The position numbers were made by a program, and so were the translations under genes. From Blastobasis lacticolella (Eukaryota > Arthropoda > Insecta > Lepidoptera > Blastobasidae), in NCBI GenBank assembly GCA_905147135.1, contig LR990041.1:16243907-16307906 (forward strand): a DNA stretch of 64,000 nt. Reading direction: 5' to 3'. Every line of letters begins with the position of its first letter. Position 1 is the stretch's first letter. Shown in pieces: positions 47,016 through 56,719 of the stretch. The notes below the pieces were generated by a model that was not told the DNA's origin, did no database searches, and worked only from the letters and a program-made list of their open reading frames with translations.

Positions 47016-47380
47016 AAAAAGGGTAGGGTAGGTGTGGGATAGGTGTAGGGTAGGTATAGGGTAGGTGTTATGCGCTGATTATATTTGACTAAATTCAGAA
47101 GCAAAAAGCGTGAGAGCAATACAAAGTGAAATGTATTGCTCATTACATAAGGTCAATTTTCATATCACGGCTTGTGAAAAGCGGAGCGACACGTAACATA
47201 ATATAAGTGATGCTTCTGAATTTAGTTACTCAATTTAGTCAAATGTAATAAGCGCATGTGGTAGGTGCAGATGTATGGTAGACGTAAGATAGGTGTATGG
47301 TAGACGTAAGATAGGTGTAGGGTAGGCGTACGGTAGGCGTAGGGTAGGTGTAGGGTAGGGTAAGTGTAGAGTAAGGTTGA
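47016..47380. repeat. Double minisatellite (GTAGGGTAG type) with inverted spacer arms
   Basis: Two tracts built from GGTAGG/GGGTAGGTGTA units lie at 47020-47068 and 47261-47380. The inner edges of the tracts face each other with an inverted repeat: GCGCTGATTATATTTGACTA then AATTCAGAAGC at 47072-47102, and GCTTCTGAATTTAG then AATTTAGTCAAATGTAATAA and GCGC at 47212-47255. The units recall telomere-like G-rich repeats but are not the insect TTAGG repeat. Confidence 0.75.
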
Positions 47381-47384
47381 TAGG

Positions 47385-48160
47385 ACGCCACGCGAATGGA
47401 GTTGCGCCGGGCCCACTAGTACTATGTATAGATAGATGACCTCTTGCACACCAGTATTAGGGAGAACGGCTAGTGTTGTTCACCGGTGCGCCCGCGCCGT
47501 ACTAGTTTTGCGACGCTTATTTGCATGTTATTTAACTAGATGGTACCTACTATGCAGGACTTTAATAATACTACTCTGATTACCGTATGTTTTAGACATA
47601 ATTTTATTAAAAATAAAAATTATAATAAAGTTATTTGCAATCTTACATGTTACACTCGTTGCTTGCTGTCGTGGGCGACGACGTATAGGACGGCGACGTA
47701 TGAAGTTCGAGCTGCATTACGATAAAGAGCTACTTTTTATATTGTAGTAGATGTTAAAAAAGACGTATTTTCTTCATAATTTGTAAATAAACTGCAATAA
47801 ATAGGATACAGTCTACACATGTTTATTAAAGTATAATTATTTAAATTATGAATAGCCTCAGAGCGTCGGTTGCCGCCATGCCGCCGTCAGTCATCCCATC
47901 CGCTATACGTCTCAAGGCGAGACATGGGATGAAAGCAGAAAAAGAATATACGTTCTCGAGTAGTGTTTTTAGCGTGATAAAAGTGGTTTTAAGCTGATTC
48001 ACTGTAATCATTACGGTAATCATCGTCTTTCGGTCAGCTAACTTATTAAATTCGAGATTAATAACTTTCAGAATTATCTAGGAACAACCTATATTATGTG
48101 ATTCATAGCTATATAATATTTATTTGTTTTCAAATTTGGTAATTCATGTTTTGGAAGGTC
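47385..48160. other. Unassigned stretch
   Basis: No recognised gene. Short frames at 47540-47725 and 47841-48023 are unsupported. Confidence 0.4.
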
Positions 48161-48164
48161 ATCA

Positions 48165-48490
48165 TCATCGTTCTAGAGCTTATCCCGGCCTCTGCTAAGG
48201 TCCGCTTTCGCACTTCGCCCAGTCTTCGGCATACTCGCGTCGACTACTCTTGCATCCGAGTCAGCGATATCAATTCATCGCTTCTTGGGTCGCCCACGGG
48301 TCCACTTTCCTGATACCAGCAGGTTCAGGTACCTATTTCCCACGTATCTCTAAGGCTTACGCAGCACATGACCAAACCAGCGTAGACGAGCCTCCTTGAT
48401 CTTGTCTGCGGTATCCCTCACGCCAAGGCTGCCACGGATGTATTCATTACGTTCTCGATCGAGCCGCGTAACTCCGCACATGCACCGCGT
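48165..48490 (-). pseudogene. RTE-like reverse-transcriptase C-terminal remnant, minus strand
   Basis: On the minus strand the sequence reads RCMCGVTRLDRERNEYIRGS, then LGVRDTADKIKEARLRWFGH and VLRKP, followed after a stop by KWTRGRPKKR. This is the well-conserved MLRW-CGVTR-DR-RNEYIRGSL-V-DI-DK--E-RLRWFGHV-RR segment of insect endonuclease/RT elements. The 3' end at 48165 carries the GATGATGA-type tail. Frame is kept over about 50 residues, which suggests a fairly young copy. Confidence 0.88.
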
Positions 48491-48609
48491 TGTGAAAGGT
48501 AATGAAAATTATTTGGGTGTTCATTAAAACACTTGGAAGGTAATCACGTACCATTAGTATTTAACATTGTCTAACCGCAACCATTGACAAGTCGGTTGGT
48601 GAAATTTTC

Positions 48610-50600
48610 TGTGAAATCTTCAAGATTACCCCAGAATATTTTTGGTGTTCTCCAGGCAATATTCAGATTAGCCCAGCGGGGGGAGTGTGATATCTTATTG
48701 ACATTTGTTCCATTCCCATTATTTTCCCAGTGCCCCTTTTTTCAATGCTTTACCAGTAGCGTAATTTCTATTCCAGTTTTTCCGCATTCCTTAATTTTGC
48801 CAGTAGCGTAATTTCCAATCGCATTTCTCCCCGTTCATGACTTTTACAACAATGAATTTCTATTCCCTACAAATTTTTCTTCAGCAGATTTCCCCAGTTG
48901 TAATTACCAGAAACGTGGACCAGAATAAGGACGCAGGTCTAGGTCGTATTTTTGAACCGTTTTTATTACATTCGTATGTGAATTAGCTACCTATAATTTT
49001 CACACTCGTCGCAATTGGAGCCACAAGTGTGTAAGAGATAGGTAGCTAATTCGCATCCGAATTTAATTCAAACAGTTCAAAAATACGGCGACAGGAAAAG
49101 AACAAAGTCCAGGTTTAGGTCCAGGCGCAGATCCAGGAGCCGCATTTTTAACCCGTTCTGATTACAGTCGTATGCGAAGTAGCTATCTATGTTTTTCACA
49201 CTCGTTGCAGTTTGTCATAAGTGTGAAAGATATAGGTAGCTAATTTGCATACAAATTCAATTCGAACGGTTCAAATATGCGGCGCAAGGACAAGATCAAG
49301 GACCAGGACCATAAAAAAGTCCAGGTCCAGGTCCAGCTCCAGGCGCAGATCCAGGAGCCGCATTTTTAAACCTTACTGTCTAGATTCGTATGCGAATTTG
49401 CTACCTATCTCTTTCATACTCGTTGCAATTTACTACAAGTTTGAAAGAGACAGGTAGCTAATTCGTCCACGAGTTCAATTCGAAAGGTTCAAATATACGG
49501 TGCAAGAAAAGATCAAGGACCAGGACCAGAACAAGGACTAGGTCCAGGTCAAGGCGCAGGTCCAGGAGCCGCATTTTTGAACCGTGCTGATTACATTCAT
49601 ATGCAAATTAGCTGTCTATCTCTTTCACACTCAGTGCAATTTTCCACAAGTTTGAAAGAGACAGGTAGCTAATTTGCATACGAATTCAATTCGATAGGTT
49701 CAAATATACAGTGCAAGGACAAAATCAAGGACCAGGTCCAGGCGCAGATCCAGGAGCCGCAATTTTAACCCGTTCTGAGTACATTTGTATGGGAATTAGC
49801 CACCTATGTTTTTCATACTTGTTGCAATTTATCACAAGTGTGAAAGATATCGGTAGTTAATTCGCATACGAATTCAATTCGTACGGTTCAAATATACGGC
49901 GCAAGAACAAGATCAAGGACCAGAACCAGAACAAAGTCCAGGTCCAGGTCCAGCTCCAGGCTCAGATCCAGGAGCCGCATTTTTAAACCTTTCTGACTAG
50001 ATTCGTATGCGAATTTGCTACCTATCACTTTCACACTCGTTGCAATTTACTACAAGTTTGAAAGAGACAGCTAATTCTCACACGAGTTCAATTCGAAAGG
50101 TTCAAATATACGGTGCAAGGACAAGATCAAGGAACAGGACCAGAACAAGGACCAAGTCCAGAACAAGGACCAGGACCAAAACAAGGATAAAGACCCGCAT
50201 TTTTTACCGTTTGGACTAGATTCGTATGCGAATTAGCTACTTATCTCTTTCACACTCGTCGTAATTTACAACAAGGTTGAAAGAAACAGGTAGCTAAATC
50301 GCATACTAATTCAATTCGAACAGTTTCAATAATACGGCGCAAGGACCAAAATAAAGTCGAGGTCCATGTACAGGTTTAAGTCCTCCCGGTAATTTCAACT
50401 GGGCTAATCTGCGAAAATTTATAGAGAAGTATAAATACTTCAATTAAGAAAAATGCAAATGGAAATTACGATAGCGGAACAATTCAGGAATTGGGGAAAA
50501 CGAGGATGGAAATCACGCTACGACTAACTAAAAACTTGGCAAAAAAATGCTCTGGGAAAAAAGGGAATTGTCATTCCCTTCCTCAGCCTAAAATTACCAT
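48610..50600. repeat. Composite tandem array of hairpin units with inverted flanks
   Basis: Seven units start at the GCCGCATTTTT-type word at about 48945, 49141, 49359, 49570, 49758, 49977 and 50196, with steps of 188-219 bp. Each unit has two parts. The first is an inverted repeat with arms such as CGTATGCGAATTAGCTACCT and AGGTAGCTAATTCGCATACG, closed by CTTTCACACTCGTTGCAATT / CAAGTGTGAAAG and bounded by GAACCGTT / GAACGGTTC. The second is a tract of CCAGGTCCAGGACCAAGGAC-like hexamers, in varied length. The array is flanked by related inverted blocks: CAGATTTCCCCAGTTGTAAT then TACCAG near 48884, and in reverse CAGATTAGCCCAGTTGAAAT then TACCGGG near 50387. TAGCGTAATTTCCAAT-type words occur on both sides. 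Arg/Ser/Thr-rich frames across it are by-products of the hexamers. Confidence 0.85.
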
Positions 50601-50654
50601 CTTTGCATTGTTATTCAGGATGTCATTACCAGTCGTCGTTTTCCTTCAGATAGA

Positions 50655-50740
50655 TTAAATTGCCAAATCCTGGATTATGGTCAAGACAGACCCTGGGCTC
50701 TCGTGCGCGAACACACAACCGGGACAATCCCACCAAGAAC
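50655..50740 (+). mobile_element. SINE-A remnant
   Basis: TTGCCAAATCCTGGATTATG, GTCAAGACAGACCCTGGGCT and GCACAAC-like CACACAACCGGGACAAT give the last 85 bp of the SINE-A body. Confidence 0.7.
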
Positions 50741-51062
50741 TTTCTAATTGGTTGACAAAAGAAAAGCTGACACAACATGTGTGTGACAGCAAATGCGTGA
50801 AAAAATTGCGGTTAGTAAGTATATAGAGGACAAGTACTCTTACTGCTGTCGTTTATTTTAGTTAGATTGACGAACAATAAACATCAGTATTAAATAATTT
50901 TATTACATACCATGTGTTGACCCTTGGGAATCGGATCTGGGCGTTGGAGACGTTGTCTTATCAGTTGCAGCTGTATGGTTAGCTTCAATATAAAAATAGC
51001 TATAACAAAAATGTAGTTCTCAAAATGTAATACAGAACTGTGGAGCATAGTTTTACGATATA

Positions 51063-51423
51063 AAAAAGAAAACATCTTAGCGTGAATGTCCCGGTTGTGC
51101 TCTCGAGGACGAGGGCCTGGGGTCCGCCTTGAACATGATCCAGGATTTGGCGATCAGGTAATTACAATGGAGCGACTACCATCTGACCTCCGTGACCCTG
51201 CTATGAGGGGAACCTGACCAGATTGGATCATGGTTACAAATTCATTTGCCTGAATTTGCAGGTTTCATCACGATGTTTTCCCTCACCCTAAGAGCATCGG
51301 TAAGAATTCAACTAATATACATAACTCAGAAAAGAGTCATTGGTACATGGCCGCAGCGGGATTCGAACCCGGTACCTCTCGCTTACGAGTCGAATACTCA
51401 GCCGCCCGTCCACCGACGCTCTA
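51063..51423 (-). mobile_element. SINE-A, full-length copy with 12-bp target duplication
   Basis: On the minus strand this has a tRNA-like head starting GAGCGTCGGTGGACGGGCGG, a B-box region CGGGTTCGAATCCCGCTGCG, then ATGTACCAATGACTCTTTTC and the rest of the body. It ends CGGGACATTCACGCTAAGAT followed by an A-rich run in reverse. TTTTACGATATA is repeated at 51051-51062 and 51424-51435, without mismatch. Confidence 0.9.
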
Positions 51424-51464
51424 TTTTACGATATACTTAGATATAAAATAAATATTCTACGCTA

Positions 51465-51800
51465 ATGGATCAACCAAATACCAACAGACTTTGGATTCGG
51501 TGGAAAAATGTGCAAAGAAGATAATTTGTGATCCGCAATTGATTCATAGTAAGCTGCAGAGCATCGAACATCGGCATTGGGTTGCACGTCTGTCGGTGTG
51601 CACAGTCGGTCGGTAATAGTCTCGTTCCGCTGGCCCCTTTCCGTCATCGGGAAATGCGATTAAGACGAACGCATCATCTTTTGTCGTGGATCTTCTAGCT
51701 ATCCGCCCGAGACGCGTTTGTTCAACCTTTATAATGCGTATGGCTAAGGAATGGAACACGCTACCTGTGAGATGGCCGTCAAGTGCCTGGCTAGTCTAAT
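51465..51800 (+). pseudogene. LINE reverse-transcriptase C-terminal remnant
   Basis: The frame reads TLDSVEKCAKKIICDPQLIH, then SKLQSIEHRHWVARLSVCT. This matches the LD-VQ-RA-R-V-D--L---L--L--RR-VA-LS-- segment of jockey/R1-type LINEs. Further on, frame-shifted, come the ETRLFNLYNAY-like and CEMAVKCLA-like ends. It is broken by stops. Confidence 0.65.
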
Positions 51801-52117
51801 AAATAATATTGTAAATAGATAGCGGGAAGTGGTACATACTCGTATTTGTAATTGTTATGTTTAGTTAACACGATGCGTCTTCCGGTACGTGGTCGTCACT
51901 CAAGAACTTTACTGTCCTATAGGTCATTTGTTCTTGTTTCATCTTCTGTCGGCTATTTGCCCTACCCACTTTAAGCTGGCAATTCTTCACGCTGGTCGGT
52001 GACCTCCAAAATAATGAAATTCATTATTAATTAACAACTACTAGGTCACCTAGAGCATCAGCTCATCAGCGATCACCAGTAATGCCTCCATCGGGCCTAT
52101 TTTCTGGTGATCTGTTA

Positions 52118-52260
52118 GTATATCTGACCCACAAATGGGCAGCAGCCATTGAAAGCATGGGGATAGCCTTAGCGGTCAGCTTAGCATTACATATATCTTC
52201 AACCGGGTCTGGCACACAGCGCTTCTATTGAAGCTTCAATCCTTCTCCGTTGTATAGTAG
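52118..52260 (+). pseudogene. Jockey-like LINE reverse-transcriptase fragment
   Basis: THKWAAAIESMGIALAVSL is followed after a frameshift by YIFNRVWHTALLLKLQS. This corresponds to the THRWA-A-E--GEALAVSLDI-KAFDRVWH--LL-KL segment of jockey-type RT, which includes the first catalytic aspartate region (F-D-RVWH). Here the aspartate before RVWH is asparagine. Confidence 0.7.
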
Positions 52261-52367
52261 GTTTAGAATAGAAAGGATAGGACTTTTATGGAAAGATCCA
52301 ACTTATTTGGTGTTGTCTGACTTGGACAATTTAAGCCTATAAAATAAAATGCACAACCTAGAAGCGG

Positions 52368-52705
52368 TGGCCTAGTGGTTAAGGTATCGGAATCGTAAGC
52401 GCAAGGTACCGAGGGTTCAAATCCCACTGCGGCCATGTACCAATTTATCTTTTTGAGTAATGCACATTATTTGAATACTAATCGATAACCTTGCGGTGAT
52501 GAAAATCATCGCGATGAAACCTGCGCTTTCAGGCGACTGAATGTGCAACCATGATCCAATCTGGCCGAGTTCCTCTTTTAGCAGGGTTACGGAGGACAGA
52601 TGGCAATTGTTCCACTGTAATTATATGATCTGCCAAATCCTGGATCATGGTCACGGCGGACCCCGGGCCCTCGTGCGCGGGACATTAATGCCAAGATAAC
52701 GAGCT
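52368..52705 (+). mobile_element. SINE-A, near full-length copy
   Basis: The tRNA-like head has AGCGGTGGCCTAGTGGTTAA (A-box region), GGTATCGGAATCGTAAGCGC and GAGGGTTCAAATCCCACTGC (B-box region). The body TGTACCAATTTATC ... CATGATCCAATCTGGCCGAG ... CCTGGATCATGGTCACGGCG ... ends at ATTAATGCCAAGATAACG. This copy is the most diverged in the head. No clear target duplication. Confidence 0.88.
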
Positions 52706-53004
52706 TTATTGATGAAACAGGGTACGTTCCCATTTCCTTAGAGCTTTGTCTAAAGGCGCACTGGGAATTATGTATTATTGTGATGGATGTGTACTTTTTA
52801 CACATGTAATCCGTTACATTAGAATAAATACATTAAATATATCAATTATTTGAGAACAATACAATATTGTTTGATCGGTTACAATGACAGCCAACCATAG
52901 ATTTATTGTCAATTTTTCCGTCACTTGACCTCTTTCGTATGATTTATTTGATAAAGCCGGGTTTTCACTGTAATCTGTTTCAACATCACTACATATCATA
53001 TAAC

Positions 53005-53090
53005 AAAAGTCCCTGTCTGCCTGTTCGCGATAAACTCAAAAACTCCTAAATGGATTTTCATGCGGTTTTATCTGTACAATATAGAAATGG
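53005..53090 (+). repeat. Dispersed repeat, family N fragment
   Basis: AAAAGTCCCTGTCTGCCTGT, then CTCAAAAACTCCTAAATGGA and TTTTCATGCGG, resemble the lead of the family N copy at 60505-60640 and of related retroposon tails. Confidence 0.45.
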
Positions 53091-53094
53091 AAAA

Positions 53095-53210
53095 CGTGCT
53101 GCCCATTTCCCAGCCTACGGACACTCTAAAACATTAGTCGCCCTATACGACACCCACGAGAGTAAGGGGTTGGTGCTATTCTACTCTGCGGGATACCACA
53201 TGGCGACATC
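53095..53210 (-). repeat. Retroposon family M fragment, inverted
   Basis: AACATTAGTCGCCCTATACG, ACACCCACGAGAGTAAGGGG and TTGGTGCTATTCTACTCTGC, then GGGATACCACATGG, are the reverse of the 5' half of the insert at 36836-37095. Confidence 0.7.
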
Positions 53211-53489
53211 CTAGCATTACCTATATGTATTTATAGCAGTAGACTTTTCCATTCTTGTGAACGGGTTGTGTAGACGGTAGTCGCCGTATGTAGAAAGCCA
53301 CAATATCGAGTTAATTTTACATGAAAAGCAATGAAAGAAGACCATACTCGGATAGGACGACGCGCAGGAGGATCGCCTTCTGTATTAAGCCTCAGAATAT
53401 TAATATGGTTACGTTAAATGGGTTTGGTCTACCGGGTCGACAGCGGACCCGGTTAAAGACTTTAGCCCCGAAGAAAGTCCGCTTGCCCT

Positions 53490-53800
53490 GCTTTACTGTT
53501 AGGGAAAATATCCTGATGGAACCAGCATATTCAGACGACTGACTGACAAACCATGATCCAATCAAGTTTTTTGCTCATCTACACTTCTGCCGTAAATACG
53601 ATTCTGCTTAATCTAGTTTCTGCTTTATCCCGAACCTGCCAAAACCCGCGTAAAATAATCTGGTCAGGTTCCCCTAAAAACAATGTCATGGAGGTTAGAT
53701 GTCGCTCCAGTGTAATTACCTGTTTCACCATATTCTGGCCCAAAGCTGACCCCGGGCTTACATGTGCGAAAGCACAACCGGGACTATATTGCCAAGATGA
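53490..53800 (+). mobile_element. SINE-A copy interrupted by a 93-bp insert
   Basis: The body reads TTAGGGAAAATATCCTGATG, GACTGACAAACCATGATCC and AATC. It then breaks at 53564 and resumes at AATCTGGTCAGGTTCCCCTA (53657). It continues to GCACAACCGGGACTATATTG and ends CCAAGATGATGATGATGAC. AATC is present on both sides of the insert (53560-53563 and 53657-53660). Confidence 0.8.
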
Positions 53801-53809
53801 TGATGATGA

Positions 53810-54070
53810 CATACAAACCTTCCAGAATAAATTATCTCAATCATAGTAAATGAATTACTATCAACATTAAACCGCATTAAAATCCATGACGTGATTTACG
53901 AGTTAGCGGATACAGACAGATAGATGCGGAAAGCGACTTTATTTTATAAAATGTAAGGATCCGTAGTGAAAACCTGCCTTATGAATCACAAATAATTAAT
54001 ATGTCAAAAATATATTTGTGGTTAAAATGGAGAAACTCTTTGCATGGTTGCATGATTTTGAACCATAGAG
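53810..54070. other. Unassigned spacer with family N-like words
   Basis: AACCGCATTAAAATCCATGA and ACAGACAGATAGATGCGGAA, then AGCGACTTTATTTTATAAAA, near 53870-53950 resemble the 3' part of family D. It is too short for a firm call. Confidence 0.35.
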
Positions 54071-54074
54071 AGAA

Positions 54075-54240
54075 AAAATGCACCTAACGATTTAACTGCA
54101 ATTTAACTGGGATGATGCTGTGATGATGCTGTGATTATGCTGCGATGTAACTGTGACTGACTCGATACCCCAACGTAGTTATAGTAACATCACAGTAACA
54201 TTGCAACACAATAACAACTGCATTGCACACCAGAATTGGT
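54075..54240. mobile_element. Probable MITE family J, copy 2
   Basis: AACGATTTAACTGCAATTTA and ACTCGATACCCCAACG, then TAACATCACAGTAACATTGC and ACCAGAATTGGTAC, share words and inverted layout with 40629-40975. A run of GATGATGCTGT repeats has expanded in the middle. Confidence 0.45.
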
Positions 54241-54244
54241 ACCC

Positions 54245-54570
54245 AGTCGTTATTATGCACTACATAACTCCCGGAATAAAGAAAAAGACCCGATGCAATT
54301 GTGCCGTTATGGATAAAGAAATTAATTCACATCTTGTGTGTGTACCTAATCAAGGGGCTGGGTGCGTCTAAATCTCAGGACAGCACCGCGAATGTTTGGT
54401 TGCAGCAACGGCACATCTTCAATTGTTTCTTACGATGAAATGCCGACCGTGCCGCTCGCGTAAACTGTTGAAGCATCAGCGACAGAAGATCTCAAACGGC
54501 GCAATAGCTTTCTTTTAACATTTTGTCCTATTGTATATATTGTTAGTGAAGAAGTGACTAAAGGCAGACA
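54245..54570. other. Unassigned spacer
   Basis: No recognised feature. Confidence 0.4.
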
Positions 54571-54574
54571 ACAT

Positions 54575-54715
54575 AGTTCGCAAAACCAACGAGATGGATT
54601 AGGGAGCTAATAGATGCGTGGGGCAAAAGTCGATTGATATGGAAGACGTGGGTGGGGGAAGGCTATTTCCAGCTATGGACGGACGTCCAGCGGCTGATGA
54701 TGATGGTGGTGATAG
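54575..54715 (+). repeat. RTE-like LINE 3' tail fragment
   Basis: AAAAGTCGATTGATATGGAA, GCTATTTCCAGCTATGGACG and GACGTCCAGCGGCTGATGAT, followed by GATGGTGGTGAT, correspond to the L-PAVDGRPAADDD-type 3' end that precedes the simple-repeat tail of RTE-like elements. Confidence 0.55.
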
Positions 54716-54719
54716 CTGA

Positions 54720-55805
54720 GCTGATAGATGAGCTGTGTTGCGTATCGTTTACAGGTTATTTACAGTCCATTTCGCATTATGACAGAACATCGTTTAATTA
54801 ATAAATCCATGGCCGCCCGCGGACGTGCCGGCCCATACTAATCCAATGAGGCATGTTAATTAATAGCTAATGGCGCTCATAATGCACGCCAGTTATATTT
54901 GCTGTTTTTGTTTCGTAGGTTTTATAAAAGTGAATATATTATCATCGTTTTGCCTTATTACAATCTATCTATGTAGTTAGTTAAGTGACATTGTAACGTT
55001 GTTTCTCATCATCTATTCATTTTTCAATTAGGTGTAGGTATAGGGACACATAAATTTCAAATAGATACTTACGAAAATGTGTTTTAAATAAATGTTTTTT
55101 TTAAATTCGATACTATGCAAGCTTAGCACTTATTCGTTACAGTAGGTTTACATTGTTGTTAGCAACACTGTGGATAACACACCATGACAGTTCGGGCTTA
55201 GCGCCGTAGATGACGCTGACATGGGGAACCCTTCAGCCATGCGTTGTATTTTTTATGAGGGAAGCAGGGAAGGAATTCTAAAGCTAGCTCCGCGTGAGCG
55301 ACGGGTTTCTGGAAGGAAAGCTAAAACAAAATAGTACCAGTCTGGTTGTTAGTGTAGGTAGGTATAGCTGATTCCCAAAATTGTTAATTATTGTAAACTG
55401 TTGGTTGTATTTAGATAATATAACAATGATCAAATGGTTTGTAGGTATGTGTTTCACTCTAATACTTTTTTTGACGAGTATTTATAATTAGTGGTTCAGA
55501 AAGTTGTGATACTGAAAGGCTCATTCTGACCCAATATATATACTAAAGTAGGGCCAATTTAATAGGTCACATTTGACACCTGTCTCCATTTCCTTATGTC
55601 CACGACATAAAATTCATTTTATATTAGGCGCAACGGCGCGACCGCGAAACTGAACTTAATTTCATGGACGCAGGGAAATAATGACAGCTATCAAACGTGA
55701 CCTATTAAACTGGCCCCACTTTAAGGCACTTGTTATAAACAAATATAGATATATTTATTTAACCCAACCTAACATTCCCAGTAAAGAAAAAGCTAGATAT
55801 AAAAA
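54720..55805. other. Unassigned non-coding stretch
   Basis: AT-rich sequence without any recognisable gene or repeat. Confidence 0.45.
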
Positions 55806-55813
55806 AGCTAGCT

Positions 55814-55998
55814 GCCGCTTGGCGTAGTGGCGGCGCGCTTGCGAGACCTATAGCCAAGGTTAAACGACGCTAGCAGGTCCGGAATCTGGATGGGTGACCG
55901 TTTCATCGTTTAGAACCGCAACGAGCTCGCCACTCGGTATGTGACGAAGCGCAGTTGACCAATCTTCAAGTGGGTACCCAGAGACTGGTTAAAATATT
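55814..55998 (+). mobile_element. 5S-rRNA-like retroposed sequence (SINE3-like) with 12-bp target duplication
   Basis: The middle, AAGGTTAAACGACGCTAGC, then AGGTCCGGAATCTGGATGGG and TGACCG, follows the 3' half of arthropod 5S rRNA (A-GTTAA-CAACG... then TTGGATGGGTGACCG, the internal control region). The first 40 bases (GCCGCTTGGCGTAGTGGCGG, CGCGC) and the last 80 do not follow 5S rRNA. AAAAAGCTAGCT occurs at 55802-55813 and 55999-56010, so the unit was inserted as a retroposon. It is not a functional 5S gene. It could be a SINE with a 5S-derived promoter or a processed chimera. Confidence 0.75.
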
Positions 55999-56014
55999 AA
56001 AAAGCTAGCTATAT

Positions 56015-56495
56015 ATGGCAATTCACTAAATGCGCTGATTAAATTTTCAAGTGATTTTTTATACGTTTACCCTAATAAATTAATCATAATAAATCTGCCA
56101 CGAAATGCTTCCCATATTACCAAAATAGTATGGATTTGTATGGGCAGACATGTTTTATAAAATATAAAATAAAAAAATAACTAATAGTCACTAGCTATTG
56201 ATTTTTGGTAAAGGAGTTTGTATTAAAATTTGCCTTTAAACGATAAAAAAATTAAAATAGGGTGTACAAGCCGTTGGCTAAAATTTTTGGACCAGCCAAC
56301 GTATATTTTATACGTACACTAAAGGAGACAAACGTTTAAGCGAATCATCTCTTGATGTGCAAAACCAGGATGGTCTCGAAGGCATTGCCGGCTTTTAAGA
56401 AAGATGAGGGTTTAGTACTCTACCCAATGTTTGGAACGATTCATCCGATAAAAATAAAATAACCTAAGATAACCTAACCGACAGACAAAGTCGAA
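56015..56495. other. Unassigned spacer
   Basis: A short family C-like echo, GGAGACAAACGTTTAAGCGA then ATCATCTCTTGATG, lies at 56323-56357. Nothing else recognised. Confidence 0.4.
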
Positions 56496-56499
56496 TAAC

Positions 56500-56715
56500 C
56501 CCCGACCAAGTTTACTTTAACTCAAATATTTTCTAAACTACAAAACCGATTATAATACAATAAAGGTAAGAACGATCTCGATTAAATTAGCTTTCAAATA
56601 GAGAAAACCGAGTCCAAATCGGACCACCCGTTCGGGAGCTACGATGCCACAAACTGACACACAAAGCTACAGATACACACGTCAAACTTATAACACCCCT
56701 CTTTTTTCGTCGGAG
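56500..56715 (-). repeat. Dispersed repeat, family I, copy 2 (inverted)
   Basis: GATCTCGATTAAATTAGCTT, CGAGTCCAAATCGG, GGGAGCTACGATGCCACA and ACACACGTCAAACTTATAAC, then ACACCCCTCTTTTTTCGTCG, mirror 18440-18610. This copy is longer at the far end. Confidence 0.6.
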
Positions 56716-56719
56716 GGTA

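Noticed and set aside
47016..47380. Interstitial telomere repeat
   Set aside because: The unit is GTAGGGTAGGT-like and irregular; insect telomere repeats are TTAGG, which is not found as a run here.
49245..50219. Arg/Ser/Thr-rich open frames such as a 70-codon frame at 49245-49457 and another at 50007-50219, looking like RS-domain proteins
   Set aside because: They are translations of the AGGTCC/AGGACC hexamer tracts and change frame with each unit; no start context or splice site supports them.
52375..52440. Possible host tRNA gene
   Set aside because: A- and B-box words are present, but the sequence continues directly into the SINE-A body and the cloverleaf pairing is poor; it is a SINE head.
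55850..55905. Functional 5S rRNA gene
   Set aside because: Only the 3' control-region half resembles 5S rRNA; the 5' half and the end differ, and the unit is flanked by a target duplication.
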